64,000 bases of DNA from Microbacterium terregens (GTDB taxonomy: Bacteria; Pseudomonadota; Alphaproteobacteria; Sphingomonadales; Sphingomonadaceae): NCBI RefSeq assembly GCF_027922045.1, contig NZ_BSEX01000006.1:376109-440108 (forward strand), written 5' to 3'. The position numbers and the translations under genes are program-made. This document shows positions 29,337 to 37,912 of this stretch, in pieces. Every line of letters begins with the position of its first letter. The first letter of the stretch is position 1. A model generated the notes under the pieces. It was not told where the DNA came from. It worked only from the letters and a program-made list of their open reading frames with translations, and searched no databases.

Positions 29337-30236
29337 ATGCCGCTCGTCCGCCTGCTCCTGGCCGCCTTCGTCCTGTTCTTCGCCGGCCCTGCCGCGCGCC
29401 CGGCAGGACCGCCGCCGCAGCCGGCGCTGTGGGCGGTCCAGGATGCCGACACCATCGTCTATTTGTTCGGATCGGTGCACGAGCTGCGCCCGGACCTCGC
29501 CTGGTTCCAGGGGCCGGTACGCCGCGCGTTCGAGGAAAGCGACGCGCTGGTGCTCGAACTGGTCGCCCCGCCCGAGGGGGAGGTGCAGGCGGCACTCCGC
29601 CGCGTGGCGCCGCCGGCCGATGCGCCCCCGCTCCCGGAGCGCCTGCCTCCCGGCTATGCGGAGAAGCTGGCCGCCGCGACGCGCGCAGCCGGCTATCCGG
29701 AAGGGGCGTTCGACCGCATGGACCCGTGGCTGGCGGCGACTTCGCTCTCGATCCTGCCGCTCCGCCGGACCGGCTACAGCCGGGAAGCGGGCGTGGAGGC
29801 CGTGCTCACCGCGTCCGCTCGGCGTGCGGGCAAGCCGATCGAGGGCCTCGAGACCCAGCGCGACCAGATCGCGATGTTCGACCAGCTGCCGGAGGCCGAG
29901 CAGATCGCGATGCTGACCCGCGTCCTCGACGGGCAGGACGCCGCCGCCGATCTTATGCGCCGCACGGCCGAGGCGTGGAGCCGCGGCGATACCGACACCC
30001 TCGCCGCGATCATCGCCCACGACCTGCGCCAGACTTCGGATGCCGTGCAGCAGCGCGTGCTCGCCGACCGGAACGCCGCCTGGGCAGACTGGGTCACGCG
30101 GCGCATGGAGCGACCGGGCCGTGTCTTCATGGCAGTCGGCACCGGCCACCTCGTCGGCCCCGGATCGCTCCAGGACGCCCTCGCCGCCAAGGGGCTGCAC
30201 GTCCGCCGCCTCACCCCTGCGCCGACGAAGCCTTGA
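29337..30236 (+). CDS. TraB/GumN-family protein
   Basis: A 299-residue secreted or membrane-anchored protein. Start ATG 29337 gives a signal-like N-terminus (PLVRLLLAAFVLFFAGPAAR). The family's conserved Gly/His motifs are both present: YLFGSVHELRPD near residue 50 and MAVGTGHLVGPGSL near residue 275. Homologues are proposed metallo-proteases or hydrolases (Tiki/TraB fold), and one is encoded next to the xanthan genes as GumN. Its actual reaction is unproven. It converges on the polysaccharide-type genes that follow. Confidence 0.88.
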   Translation: MPLVRLLLAAFVLFFAGPAARPAGPPPQPALWAVQDADTIVYLFGSVHELRPDLAWFQGPVRRAFEESDALVLELVAPPEGEVQAALRRVAPPADAPPLPERLPPGYAEKLAAATRAAGYPEGAFDRMDPWLAATSLSILPLRRTGYSREAGVEAVLTASARRAGKPIEGLETQRDQIAMFDQLPEAEQIAMLTRVLDGQDAAADLMRRTAEAWSRGDTDTLAAIIAHDLRQTSDAVQQRVLADRNAAWADWVTRRMERPGRVFMAVGTGHLVGPGSLQDALAAKGLHVRRLTPAPTKP

Positions 30237-30728
30237 GAGAATTGATCGGGGCGCAGCGGCACCGGCATCCTCCAGTGAGCAGCGATCGGGCCGAAGAGGC
30301 GCTGCCGCCACAGTTCCGCACCGGCTGCGGGGCCTTGGCGGGCAGCGGCGGCAGCCAGCGTCTCGACCGTTGCACCGCCCCAGCTTCGTGAGCCGCTCGA
30401 ATCCGCACCGGCTAATCGTTGCGTTTCGGTGCCATCCTCCTGATTGTCGGGCGAACCGCTTCCCCCTCTGCTGCCTGGTGCAGCGCCAGCACAAGCCGAT
30501 CGGGTCTTGGCGACTTCCAAGTCGCACGCCATCGCGGCGCCGTTGCCCCACAGGCGGCGAGCCGTGTCCCGCATCGATGGGCCAAGTGTGCCGAACGCCC
30601 AGTTCCGGATGCCGCGATCGGGCGCGCCATGGCGCGACTGCCCGAGCATAGGAACCACCCAACCTGCCACACCGCTTCGTGCAATGGCGAAGCGCTGGCG
30701 GGTGGGACCGACCGGCTGCTGGATGCCA
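30237..30728. other. Gene-free stretch between convergent genes
   Basis: About 490 bases between the TraB/GumN gene and the sulfotransferase stop. Open frames here are shadows without ribosome sites or recognisable protein similarity. No RNA gene, clear terminator or repeat was identified. Confidence 0.5.
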
Positions 30729-31622
30729 TCATCCCCACGGCATCGGTCGCCCGAGCAGCGCCTCCAGCTCCGCCTGGTGCGGGGCGAAGAGTCTCGAAAG
30801 CTCCACGCGCTCCTCCTTCGACACACCGAAGCGGAACAGGCGATCCACGCGCGCGGGCGTCACCGATTCGATTCCGCGACGCACCACACGCCCGGCTAGT
30901 CCGGAAGGCGGCAAATGGCGCGCGAGCCGCAATGCCAGATAGCTTCGGCGCGCATTCAGCTGCTCGTAGAGCGACGGCACCTCGAACGGCGCCAGGCCGA
31001 GGTGGGCGAACAGCCGCTGCGCCGTCGCGGGCTTGACCGTGTCGGGCGCGACGTCCTGTTCATAGATCAGCACCATCAGCGGCTCCCGCCCGAACGCGTC
31101 GATCCAGTGCCGCAGGTGGCGCGCGTACATGCCCATCGACGCGATGCCCAGCGTCCAGAGATGGTCGAGGATGCGCGCATCCGGCGCGATCCGCCCCTGG
31201 TTGATGTGATGGTGAAAGGCGGAGATTGCCCGGTCGACGGGGTTGCGCAGCGTCGCCACCAGCCGCAGCTGCGGGCGCAGCTCGGCCAGCTTGGGCGCAA
31301 GATCATGGTGCTCGCCCGGCACCGGCCGGTCGCGGGGATCGAGGTGATTCCACAGGTAATTCGGCGTGCACTCCCCGCGCAACTGTCCCGCCCCGGCAGC
31401 GGCGAACTGGTCCGCATACCAGCCGCATCCTCGCGAAAGCGCCGACGACTTGTTGAAGAAGTGCAGTTCCTTGGCCGGCGGGATGAAGACGCCGGGGTGC
31501 TGGCTCAGCACGTGGTGGATCCAGGTGGTGCCGCACTTCTGGGCGCCCAGCACCAGGAAGTCGATCGGCACGCTGGCCGCACCGGCGTCGACCTCCGGCC
31601 GGTCACGCAGCGCAACGCTCAT
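30729..31622 (-). CDS. PAPS-dependent sulfotransferase
   Basis: A 297-residue soluble sulfotransferase (Sulfotransfer family). The 5'-phosphosulfate loop is FLVLGAQKCGTTWIHHVLSQ. The 3'-phosphate-binding motif is LRLVATLRNPVDRAISAFHH. The ECTPNYLW block matches the substrate-cleft region of heparan-type bacterial sulfotransferases. No signal peptide is present, so sulfation should occur in the cytoplasm. Start ATG 31622 overlaps the methyltransferase stop by 4 bases. It is the last gene of a three-gene unit with the RTX protein and the methyltransferase. The PAPS-making cys genes lie 11 kb away. Confidence 0.9.
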   Translation of the reverse strand: MSVALRDRPEVDAGAASVPIDFLVLGAQKCGTTWIHHVLSQHPGVFIPPAKELHFFNKSSALSRGCGWYADQFAAAGAGQLRGECTPNYLWNHLDPRDRPVPGEHHDLAPKLAELRPQLRLVATLRNPVDRAISAFHHHINQGRIAPDARILDHLWTLGIASMGMYARHLRHWIDAFGREPLMVLIYEQDVAPDTVKPATAQRLFAHLGLAPFEVPSLYEQLNARRSYLALRLARHLPPSGLAGRVVRRGIESVTPARVDRLFRFGVSKEERVELSRLFAPHQAELEALLGRPMPWG

Positions 31623-32464
31623 CGCACCCGCCTTGCGAGGTACAGCATGTCTCGGAACCGGGAGCGGTAGGGGATCACCAGCGGCACCGGCTGCCCGAGC
31701 GTCTTCTTGATCAGAGCCTTGGCTGCCCAACTCGCCGTGTCCAGCCGCACCAGGTCGCGACGATAGGGTTCGAACCCCGCCTCGCCGAGGAAGGCGTCGA
31801 GTTGCGGACGCCCGGCGAACACCAGATGGTCGGGCAGGTCGAGCCGGTCGGGATAGCTGTCCGCGCTGTCGAGCTCGGCCCCATTCCCGGTCATCAGCAC
31901 CAGAGTGCCCCCGAGGCGCACCAGCCGACGGAGGTCGGACAGGAAACTGCCCGGGTCCGGCAAGTGCGAGAACACGTTGATCAGCGACACGAAGTCGAAC
32001 CGCTCGGTCACCTGCGCAAGCGGTTCGGAGGTGACCGGCAGCCCACGCGCCCGCGCGTGCGCCGCCTTGGCCGCCATGGGCTCGATTCCCCGGATCCGCG
32101 AGCCGGCAGGAAGCACGTCCCGCAACGCCTCAAGCAGTTCGCCGAAGCCGGCACCGATGTCAAGCCAGGTCACCGGATCGTTCCCCATCTCGCCGGCGAG
32201 CACCCGCTGCATCCGGTTGCGATAGCGCGCGAGCTTGCGGCGGCTGGGCGAGTAGACCACCGACATCGCGCCCACCTCATGCCGGTGTTGACCGGTGCGC
32301 GTCGCCTCGCTGATCGTCTCATTGGCCGGGCGTGGCGAGACATAGACGAGCCCGCATCCGACGCACTTCACCGCCGAATAGCCGTTCTCGCATCCCCAGC
32401 CCCACGCCTCCCGGCGGTCGCACAACGGACACGGCACCACGACCTGCGTCTCGAGCGCCGTCAT
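31619..32464 (-). CDS. Class I SAM-dependent methyltransferase with N-terminal zinc ribbon
   Basis: A 281-residue protein. A zinc ribbon (CPLCDRREAWGWGCEN and CVGCGLVYVSPRP) opens the protein. The SAM-binding motif I is VTWLDIGAGFGELLEALRDV, and motif II is FDFVSLINVFSHLPDPGSFL. This architecture is common in sugar or polysaccharide-modifying methyltransferases. Start taken at ATG 32464; an in-frame GTG at 32551 would overlap the RTX stop (GTGA) and add 29 residues. Translation-coupled to the sulfotransferase downstream. Confidence 0.88.
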   Translation of the reverse strand: MTALETQVVVPCPLCDRREAWGWGCENGYSAVKCVGCGLVYVSPRPANETISEATRTGQHRHEVGAMSVVYSPSRRKLARYRNRMQRVLAGEMGNDPVTWLDIGAGFGELLEALRDVLPAGSRIRGIEPMAAKAAHARARGLPVTSEPLAQVTERFDFVSLINVFSHLPDPGSFLSDLRRLVRLGGTLVLMTGNGAELDSADSYPDRLDLPDHLVFAGRPQLDAFLGEAGFEPYRRDLVRLDTASWAAKALIKKTLGQPVPLVIPYRSRFRDMLYLARRVR

Positions 32465-32547
32465 CGGCTCGTGGTCGGCCGGGATACCGGCCCCGCGCGA
32501 GGCGGAGCCGATATCCTGCGAGACCAGCCGGAGTGCCGGTGCCTCGC

Positions 32548-33129
32548 TCACGCCGCGAACGCGAGGCCGCCGGTGTAGCCCAGGCTCTCGAGATAATCCT
32601 CGAGCGCGGCGATCTGACGGTCCTGCGCCGCATTGTCCTTTTCGGTCATCACGTCCGCCAGCCACAGCTGCTGGGTCGAGCCGTTGTCCGAGGTGAGGGT
32701 GATGCGGATGTCCGGCCGCTCATTGTCGGCGTAGAGGCTGTCGGGAAGATCGGTGATCACCGCGGCGGTGATCGTCACCCCGTTCTTGAGCAGGAGCGTG
32801 TCGCCCTGCGTCAACTTGAAGTCCTTGATGATGTCGTTCGTGCCGTCGCTGTGGTTGAAGTCGTCGAAGACGAACTTGTCGGCACCGTATCCACCGAACA
32901 GGAAGTCGCTTCCCGATCCGCCGAAGAGGATGTCGTCGCCGGCGTCCCCCTGCAGATAGTCGTTGCCTTGCTGCCCGGCGAGATTGTCGTTGCCCGACCC
33001 GCCCTTGATCCGGTCCGTGCCATGGGTGCCGTTCAGACGATCATTGCCGGCGTCGCCTTTGAGGACGTCCTCTCCGTTCCCATCCGCGACGATCACGCTG
33101 TCACCCGAAGTACCGTTATAATAGGCCAT
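32548..33129 (-). CDS. Small RTX calcium-binding repeat protein
   Basis: A 193-residue protein with five or more tandem nonapeptides of the GGxGxDxLx type ([50 protein letters not shown]). These form a calcium-loaded beta-roll. A C-terminal domain of about 100 residues follows ([16 protein letters not shown] ...), ending in a hydrophobic tail (YTGGLAFAA) like type I secretion signals. No N-terminal signal is present, consistent with export by a type I secretion system, though no such transporter is in the window. First gene of the unit with the methyltransferase and sulfotransferase. Confidence 0.9.
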   Translation of the reverse strand: MAYYNGTSGDSVIVADGNGEDVLKGDAGNDRLNGTHGTDRIKGGSGNDNLAGQQGNDYLQGDAGDDILFGGSGSDFLFGGYGADKFVFDDFNHSDGTNDIIKDFKLTQGDTLLLKNGVTITAAVITDLPDSLYADNERPDIRITLTSDNGSTQQLWLADVMTEKDNAAQDRQIAALEDYLESLGYTGGLAFAA

Positions 33130-33264
33130 GCTTACCTCCCGACAAAGGGCGCAGTATCGTCTATCAGGCGACTTGCCTGATTTGAATAGTTTGTGAAATC
33201 GGTACTACGCACCGCGGCGCAATTTACTTCCGAAGTTCATCTTCTTGCAATTCCATGCACAGCC

Positions 33265-34491
33265 TCATCTCCGGAGATTGCTCCGATTGGGCTGGGCAAT
33301 TCGTCCATTTTGGAGGTCCGAAATGGATGGAGGCGAAGTTGCTCCCACCGCGCCCACAAGGCCCAGCAATTCGCCGGCAACCTCGTCCCAATCCGCCACC
33401 GCCTCCGGAGGGCCTCGCCCCTTCTCCAGCGCCCTACGCAGCGCATCCGCCGCGCTCTCCTGGCAATCCGGGTCATAGGACAGCGCCCCCGGCACGCCGC
33501 GCATCGCAAACGCCGGCCCCACCACCGGCAGCCCGCAGTAGCGATATTGGAGGTTCTTCAGGCTGGATTCGGCCAGGTAGGCGAGCCCCGGCACGCGCCG
33601 ATAGAGCGCCAGCCCAACGTCCGCATGCTGGACGAACGGCACGAGTCGCTCGAACGGCTGCTCCCCCCATGCCGTGAGGTTCGCGCGCAGCGGGAACGCG
33701 AGCGGCGTGCGCCCGAAATAGTGGAACCGCACGTCGGGGAACGCACCGGCAAGCCGCTCCAGCAGTGGCTGGTCCAGCATCATGTCGCCGATCAGCACCG
33801 CGTTCGGGCCGCTGCTGTACGGGGAGGCCGAGACGCGGTCGAAGGCGCGCCGATCGATGCCATGGCGGACAAGCGCCGCGCGCGCGCCCGGCAGGTCATC
33901 CAGCAGCGCGGCCGCGGGGACACGCACCAGATCATAGCCCGCCGCGTCCGCCCGCAGCCGTCGCTCGAGCCCCGGATGCATGCCCACCACCGTCAACCGG
34001 TCGCTCATGCTGTAGAGGATCCGCGCCTGTCGGGCGATCCGGCGGATGCGCCGGAACAGCGCGACCGCCGCGCAGCTTTCGATCACCACCAGCTCCGCAG
34101 CCTGCAGCGGCTCCACCACGGCGCGCGGCAACAGGGCGGAGTAGGCGGCGATCAGCGGTGCCGCGGCCCACTGCCACAGCCGGCGGCGTGCACCCACCGG
34201 ATGCACCGGCGGGACCCACAGGAATCCCCGCATTCCGTCGGCCGCGTACCAGCGATTGCGGGGCACGCCGCGCAGGGCGCCGAGCTTGCTCCCTCGCCGC
34301 AGCCCGCTGAGCCAACTCAGCTGCACGGTGACGACATGGACCCGGTAGCCCCGCCGCACCAGCGCCTCCGCCAGGAACACCATGCTGGTCTTGCGCGCCT
34401 GTAGGCCGATCGTCTGTTGGGTGAAGAGGAATGCGGCAGGCGAGTCCACGCTGCCGTCTTTTCCGCTGTCGAACAAAATATCGGCCGCCAT
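33265..34491 (-). CDS. GumK-like glycosyltransferase
   Basis: A 408-residue GT-B enzyme resembling xanthan glucuronosyltransferase GumK (GT70). The N-terminal part has FLAEALVRRGYRVHVVTVQL and HPVGARRRLWQW. The donor half has GPNAVLIGDMMLDQPLLERL and the diagnostic segment LAESSLKNLQYRYCGLPVVG, which matches the GumK motif LADSSMKLLQYDFFGLP in layout. The start at ATG 34491 has GGAGGGGCGGG upstream. It probably adds a sugar, perhaps glucuronate, to a lipid-linked repeat unit. It is transcribed away from the AAA ATPase operon, with 148 bases between the starts. Confidence 0.8.
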   Translation of the reverse strand: MAADILFDSGKDGSVDSPAAFLFTQQTIGLQARKTSMVFLAEALVRRGYRVHVVTVQLSWLSGLRRGSKLGALRGVPRNRWYAADGMRGFLWVPPVHPVGARRRLWQWAAAPLIAAYSALLPRAVVEPLQAAELVVIESCAAVALFRRIRRIARQARILYSMSDRLTVVGMHPGLERRLRADAAGYDLVRVPAAALLDDLPGARAALVRHGIDRRAFDRVSASPYSSGPNAVLIGDMMLDQPLLERLAGAFPDVRFHYFGRTPLAFPLRANLTAWGEQPFERLVPFVQHADVGLALYRRVPGLAYLAESSLKNLQYRYCGLPVVGPAFAMRGVPGALSYDPDCQESAADALRRALEKGRGPPEAVADWDEVAGELLGLVGAVGATSPPSISDLQNGRIAQPNRSNLRR

Positions 34492-34639
34492 CCCGCCCCT
34501 CAATCCACCGGCTGCAACGCAGCTGCCAGTCACGCTCGCTCGGCTTCCAGGTCCGCACAATGCTGGATTGGTTCAATACTGCCGTACTTGTTGGACCCGT
34601 CCACTTTTCTACTTGCCGCATGCGCCGTACGACTTGGAC

Positions 34640-35977
34640 ATGGCAGACGATGGCAAGACACGCGGGTGGTGGCACCAGGTTCGACGCGCCGTCCATCGCA
34701 TCGTGCGTTGGGCGGTGAACGAGCGGCCGTCGCCTGCCCCCTCGGCCTTGCACCACCGCAGCGCACCGGCAATCCCGGTGGAAGCGCCGGCGGGCCCGGA
34801 CACGGCGATTGTTTCCAACATGGATGCAATGCCGGTCCGCCCCGCGGCGGAATGCACCCAGGCTCCGGCGCAGCGCTTTGCGGCGGCGATGGGGGCCCGG
34901 TCGCAGCGCGCCCGCGTCATCGCCGCCTTCAATGCCGCGCAGCCGGTGGACGACCGCTACGAACTGCTCGGGCGCATGGCCGAGCTCAACCGGCTCGTGG
35001 ATGGCGTGGTCGAGCGGCGCCAGCATGCGGTGATCTTCGGTGCCCGCGGCTCGGGCAAGACGTCGCTCGCGCGGATCTTCGGCGATCTTGCCGATGAGGC
35101 AGAATGCGTTGCCCTCTATCACGCAGCGACCGGCGACACCGAGTTCGTGGACCTGCTGCGTCCCTATCTTCCCTTCTTGCAGGCGGAGGCGCGTCCCGCC
35201 GGCCGGGCCGCACTTGCCGCGCTCGCGGAGCGCGATTTCACGGCGCGCGACTTCGTAAGCGCGGCCGCGCCCGGGCTCGCGCGGCGAGTCTTCCTGATCG
35301 TGGACGAGTTCGATCGCATCGAAAACGCGCAGACGAAGGCGCAGATGGCGAGCCTGCTGAAGCTGCTGTCCGACACACGCGCCCCGCTCCAGTTCCTGCT
35401 CGTCGGAATCGCCGCCGATGTGGACGAATTGCTCGAGGCCCACCCGTCGCTGCGCCGTCACCTCACCGCCGTGCCGATCCGCCCGTTCGGATCGCGCGCC
35501 GTGGAGGCGGTGATCGACGAGGGGTCGCGGCGCAGCGGCATGCTCTTCCCTGCCGAGGCGCGCGTGCTGATCGGCGCCGCCGCGGCGGGCTCTCCCTATC
35601 ATGTCCGCCTGTTCTGCCAGGCAGCCGGCCTGGCGGCGGCAGAGGCCGGCACCGACACGGTCGATGTGGCGGCGGTGCGCACCGGACTGGCCGCGAGTTT
35701 CGAGGAATGGGCCAGCGTCAACGCGTCCGCCGCCGCGCTGTTCGAACGCCTCTGCCGGCTTGCCGATCTTCGCGAGCGGCTGCGGGCGCTCGCCTGCGAT
35801 GCCGCCGCGCATCAGACGGTTGCCGCCGAGCGGGTACCGCAGGCGCTCGCCCCCGCTCTGCTGTTCAACGATGCCGGCACCGCCGTCTTCGCGGACTCGC
35901 TCGCACCCCAGTTCCTGCTCGCGCGGCTTCAGCTCGCAGCCTCCGAGCATCGGCCGGCGATGGCGGCCGCAGAATGA
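34640..35977 (+). CDS. AAA-family ATPase of an exopolysaccharide-type locus
   Basis: A 445-residue protein. The first 100 residues are Ala/Pro-rich and variable. An AAA module follows with Walker A IFGARGSGKTSLARIF and Walker B RRVFLIVDEFDRIENA. FLLVGIAADVDELL fits sensor 1. The lid region is LTAVPIRPFGSRAVEAVIDE, as in ExeA/ORC-type AAA proteins. Start at ATG 34640 (MADDGKTRGWW). It sits 19 bases before the CpsD-like gene, and such pairings are seen in sphingomonad and proteobacterial polysaccharide loci. The substrate is unknown. Confidence 0.8.
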   Translation: MADDGKTRGWWHQVRRAVHRIVRWAVNERPSPAPSALHHRSAPAIPVEAPAGPDTAIVSNMDAMPVRPAAECTQAPAQRFAAAMGARSQRARVIAAFNAAQPVDDRYELLGRMAELNRLVDGVVERRQHAVIFGARGSGKTSLARIFGDLADEAECVALYHAATGDTEFVDLLRPYLPFLQAEARPAGRAALAALAERDFTARDFVSAAAPGLARRVFLIVDEFDRIENAQTKAQMASLLKLLSDTRAPLQFLLVGIAADVDELLEAHPSLRRHLTAVPIRPFGSRAVEAVIDEGSRRSGMLFPAEARVLIGAAAAGSPYHVRLFCQAAGLAAAEAGTDTVDVAAVRTGLAASFEEWASVNASAAALFERLCRLADLRERLRALACDAAAHQTVAAERVPQALAPALLFNDAGTAVFADSLAPQFLLARLQLAASEHRPAMAAAE

Positions 35978-35996
35978 AAATCGGGAGAGTCCTGCC

Positions 35997-36887
35997 ATGA
36001 GACTGCGCTCCACCGCATTCGATGCACGCAGCCCGGAAGGCGTGCGGCTGTGGCCGAACGATGCCCCCGGCGACTCGGGTCGAGGCCCGCTGCCGTCGCC
36101 GGGTATGCCGCCCTTCGACTCCTTCAGCGATCCGATGGCGTTGCATCCGCGGGAGGTCGGAGGCGCGGTGCACGACGGTGCATCAGCGTCCCGCAGTGCC
36201 GCAACGGGAGCGCTTCGGCACGGTTCTCTGCTGCATCCGGGCGACCCTCGCGTCGACCCGTCCGTCTTTGCCGCGTTCGACGCCGGCGGCGACGCGGTGG
36301 CTCGCATCCGCGACCTACGCAGCGCCCTGTCGAGCCGCTGGCACAGCGACACCCCCGATGACCGCCGAGCCGTCGCGGTGATCGGCCTCGACACGACGGT
36401 GGAGGTGGGATGTGTGTCGGCGAACCTCGCGGTCGTCTGCGCGCAGCTCGGCTGGCCGACGCTGCTGATCGACGGCGATATCCATGCCCCGGCGCAGGAC
36501 CGGCTCTTTCGCACAGCGAACCAAGCGGGTCTGTCGACGCTGCTCCAAGAGGCGGAGGGACGCGCCGCCGTCCGGCCGACCGCGATCGAGCGCCTATCGC
36601 TGCTGCCCGCCGGTCCCGCAGCGGCGGATGGCGCCGAGCTGATCGAGCGCAAACCGCTGGCAAAAGCGCTGGAAGGCCGCGTCGGCCGGTACCGGCTGCT
36701 CCTCCTCAGCCTTTCCGCCCGCGGGGAGTCGACCCGTTTCGGCGCGGTCGACACGATCCTGAGCGGCTTCGACGGCGCGCTGGTCCTGGCGAGCCGCAAC
36801 GCCAGCGCGCTCCGCCCGCTCCAGCGGCTGACGATGCTGCTGGAGGAAAGCGGGGTGCCGCTGCTGGGGACGGTGATCGTGCCGTGA
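35997..36887 (+). CDS. CpsD/CapB (BY-kinase)-like protein with degenerate P-loop
   Basis: A 296-residue protein that aligns with the cytoplasmic kinase module of polysaccharide co-polymerases. The Walker A' motif is intact (PTLLIDGDIHAPAQDRLF), as are the preceding SANLAVVCAQLGW helix and the C-terminal block GALVLASRNAS ... GVPLLGTVIV. However, the Walker A position reads GLDTTVEVGCVSAN, with no Gly-Lys-Ser/Thr, so ATP hydrolysis is doubtful. No C-terminal tyrosine cluster is present. It may be a regulatory pseudo-kinase, perhaps partnering the Wzz-type protein at 46.3 kb. The stop overlaps the GH5 start by 4 bases. Confidence 0.78.
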   Translation: MRLRSTAFDARSPEGVRLWPNDAPGDSGRGPLPSPGMPPFDSFSDPMALHPREVGGAVHDGASASRSAATGALRHGSLLHPGDPRVDPSVFAAFDAGGDAVARIRDLRSALSSRWHSDTPDDRRAVAVIGLDTTVEVGCVSANLAVVCAQLGWPTLLIDGDIHAPAQDRLFRTANQAGLSTLLQEAEGRAAVRPTAIERLSLLPAGPAAADGAELIERKPLAKALEGRVGRYRLLLLSLSARGESTRFGAVDTILSGFDGALVLASRNASALRPLQRLTMLLEESGVPLLGTVIVP

Positions 36888-37912
36888 CCGGCGGCGTTCG
36901 CACGGTCGTGCTCCCGTTCCTCGTCGCGCTGCTGCTGCCCGCGCCCGCCGCCGCCGTCGCTGCCGCGCAGGCCAGGCCGCAGCTGACCGGCGTCAACCTC
37001 GCAGGCGGCGAGTTCAAGCCTGCAAGGCGCCCGGGCGTCTATGGCAAGGACTATCTCTACCCGCGGGACGTCGATCTGGCGACGTTCGCCAAAGCGGGCA
37101 TGAACGTCGTGCGCGTGCCGCTCCGCTGGGAGCGCGTTCAGCCCGGGCTTTCGCAGGCGCTCTCACCCGAGGAAGTCGGGCGGCTCGATGCGGTTGTCGC
37201 CAGGGCGTTCGCCTACGGACTGACGGTGATCCTCGATGTGCACAACTACGGCAGATATGCCGGCCGCAGCGTGACGGAGCCGGTGGTCGCCGACGGGCTG
37301 GTCGATCTTTGGAAGCGCCTCGCCGCGCATTACAAGGGCAAGCGTGTCGCCTTCGGGCTGATGAACGAGCCACACGGCATTGCCGCCACCGACTGGCGCA
37401 GGATCGTCGATCGGGTGGTGAGCGTGATCCGCGCCACGGGCGCCCGCAATCTGGTGCTGGTGCCCGGTACGAAGTGGACCGGCGCCCACAGCTGGACGCG
37501 CACCGGCGGTGGCGGCTCCAATGCCGATGCGTTTGCCGGGTTTCGCGACCCCGGCGGCAACTTCGCATTTGAAATGCACCAGTATTTCGACAGCGACTCC
37601 TCCGGCACCCTCCCCGGCTGCGGCGGCCCGGATACCGGCGTCGACCGACTCCGTGCTGCCACCGCCTGGCTGCGCTCGGTGCGGGCGCGCGGCTTCCTCG
37701 CCGAATTCGGCGCCGGCGGCGACGCCGAATGCCTGGCAACCCTCGACCGCATGCTCGCCTATATGGACCGGAACGGGGATGTCTGGTCCGGCTGGACCTA
37801 TTGGGCAGCGGGTCCCTGGTGGCCGGCCAGCTACGCCTTCAGCGTGCAGCCGAGCCGCACGGGCGGCGAGCGGCCGCAGATGCGAGTCCTACGCCGCCAC
37901 CTGGCGCGATAG
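36884..37912 (+). CDS. Secreted glycoside hydrolase family 5 protein (cellulase-like)
   Basis: A 342-residue enzyme with a signal peptide (VVLPFLVALLLPAPAAA). The fold begins with TGVNLAGGEFKPARRPGVYG. The acid/base glutamate is in FGLMNEPHGIA, and the nucleophile glutamate is in FLAEFGAGGDAECL. HNYGRYAG and EMHQYFDSDSSG carry the usual active-site His residues. GTG 36884 overlaps the upstream stop (GTGA). Within this locus it likely trims the polymer in the periplasm, as endoglucanases do in cellulose and succinoglycan loci; free cellulose degradation is an alternative. Confidence 0.9.
   Translation: MTGGVRTVVLPFLVALLLPAPAAAVAAAQARPQLTGVNLAGGEFKPARRPGVYGKDYLYPRDVDLATFAKAGMNVVRVPLRWERVQPGLSQALSPEEVGRLDAVVARAFAYGLTVILDVHNYGRYAGRSVTEPVVADGLVDLWKRLAAHYKGKRVAFGLMNEPHGIAATDWRRIVDRVVSVIRATGARNLVLVPGTKWTGAHSWTRTGGGGSNADAFAGFRDPGGNFAFEMHQYFDSDSSGTLPGCGGPDTGVDRLRAATAWLRSVRARGFLAEFGAGGDAECLATLDRMLAYMDRNGDVWSGWTYWAAGPWWPASYAFSVQPSRTGGERPQMRVLRRHLAR

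Noticed and set aside
33932..36799. A 955-residue minus-strand frame spanning the GT and AAA/CpsD-like genes
   Set aside because: It runs across two genes and their divergent promoter with composition typical of a GC shadow; the opposing genes have clear domain motifs.
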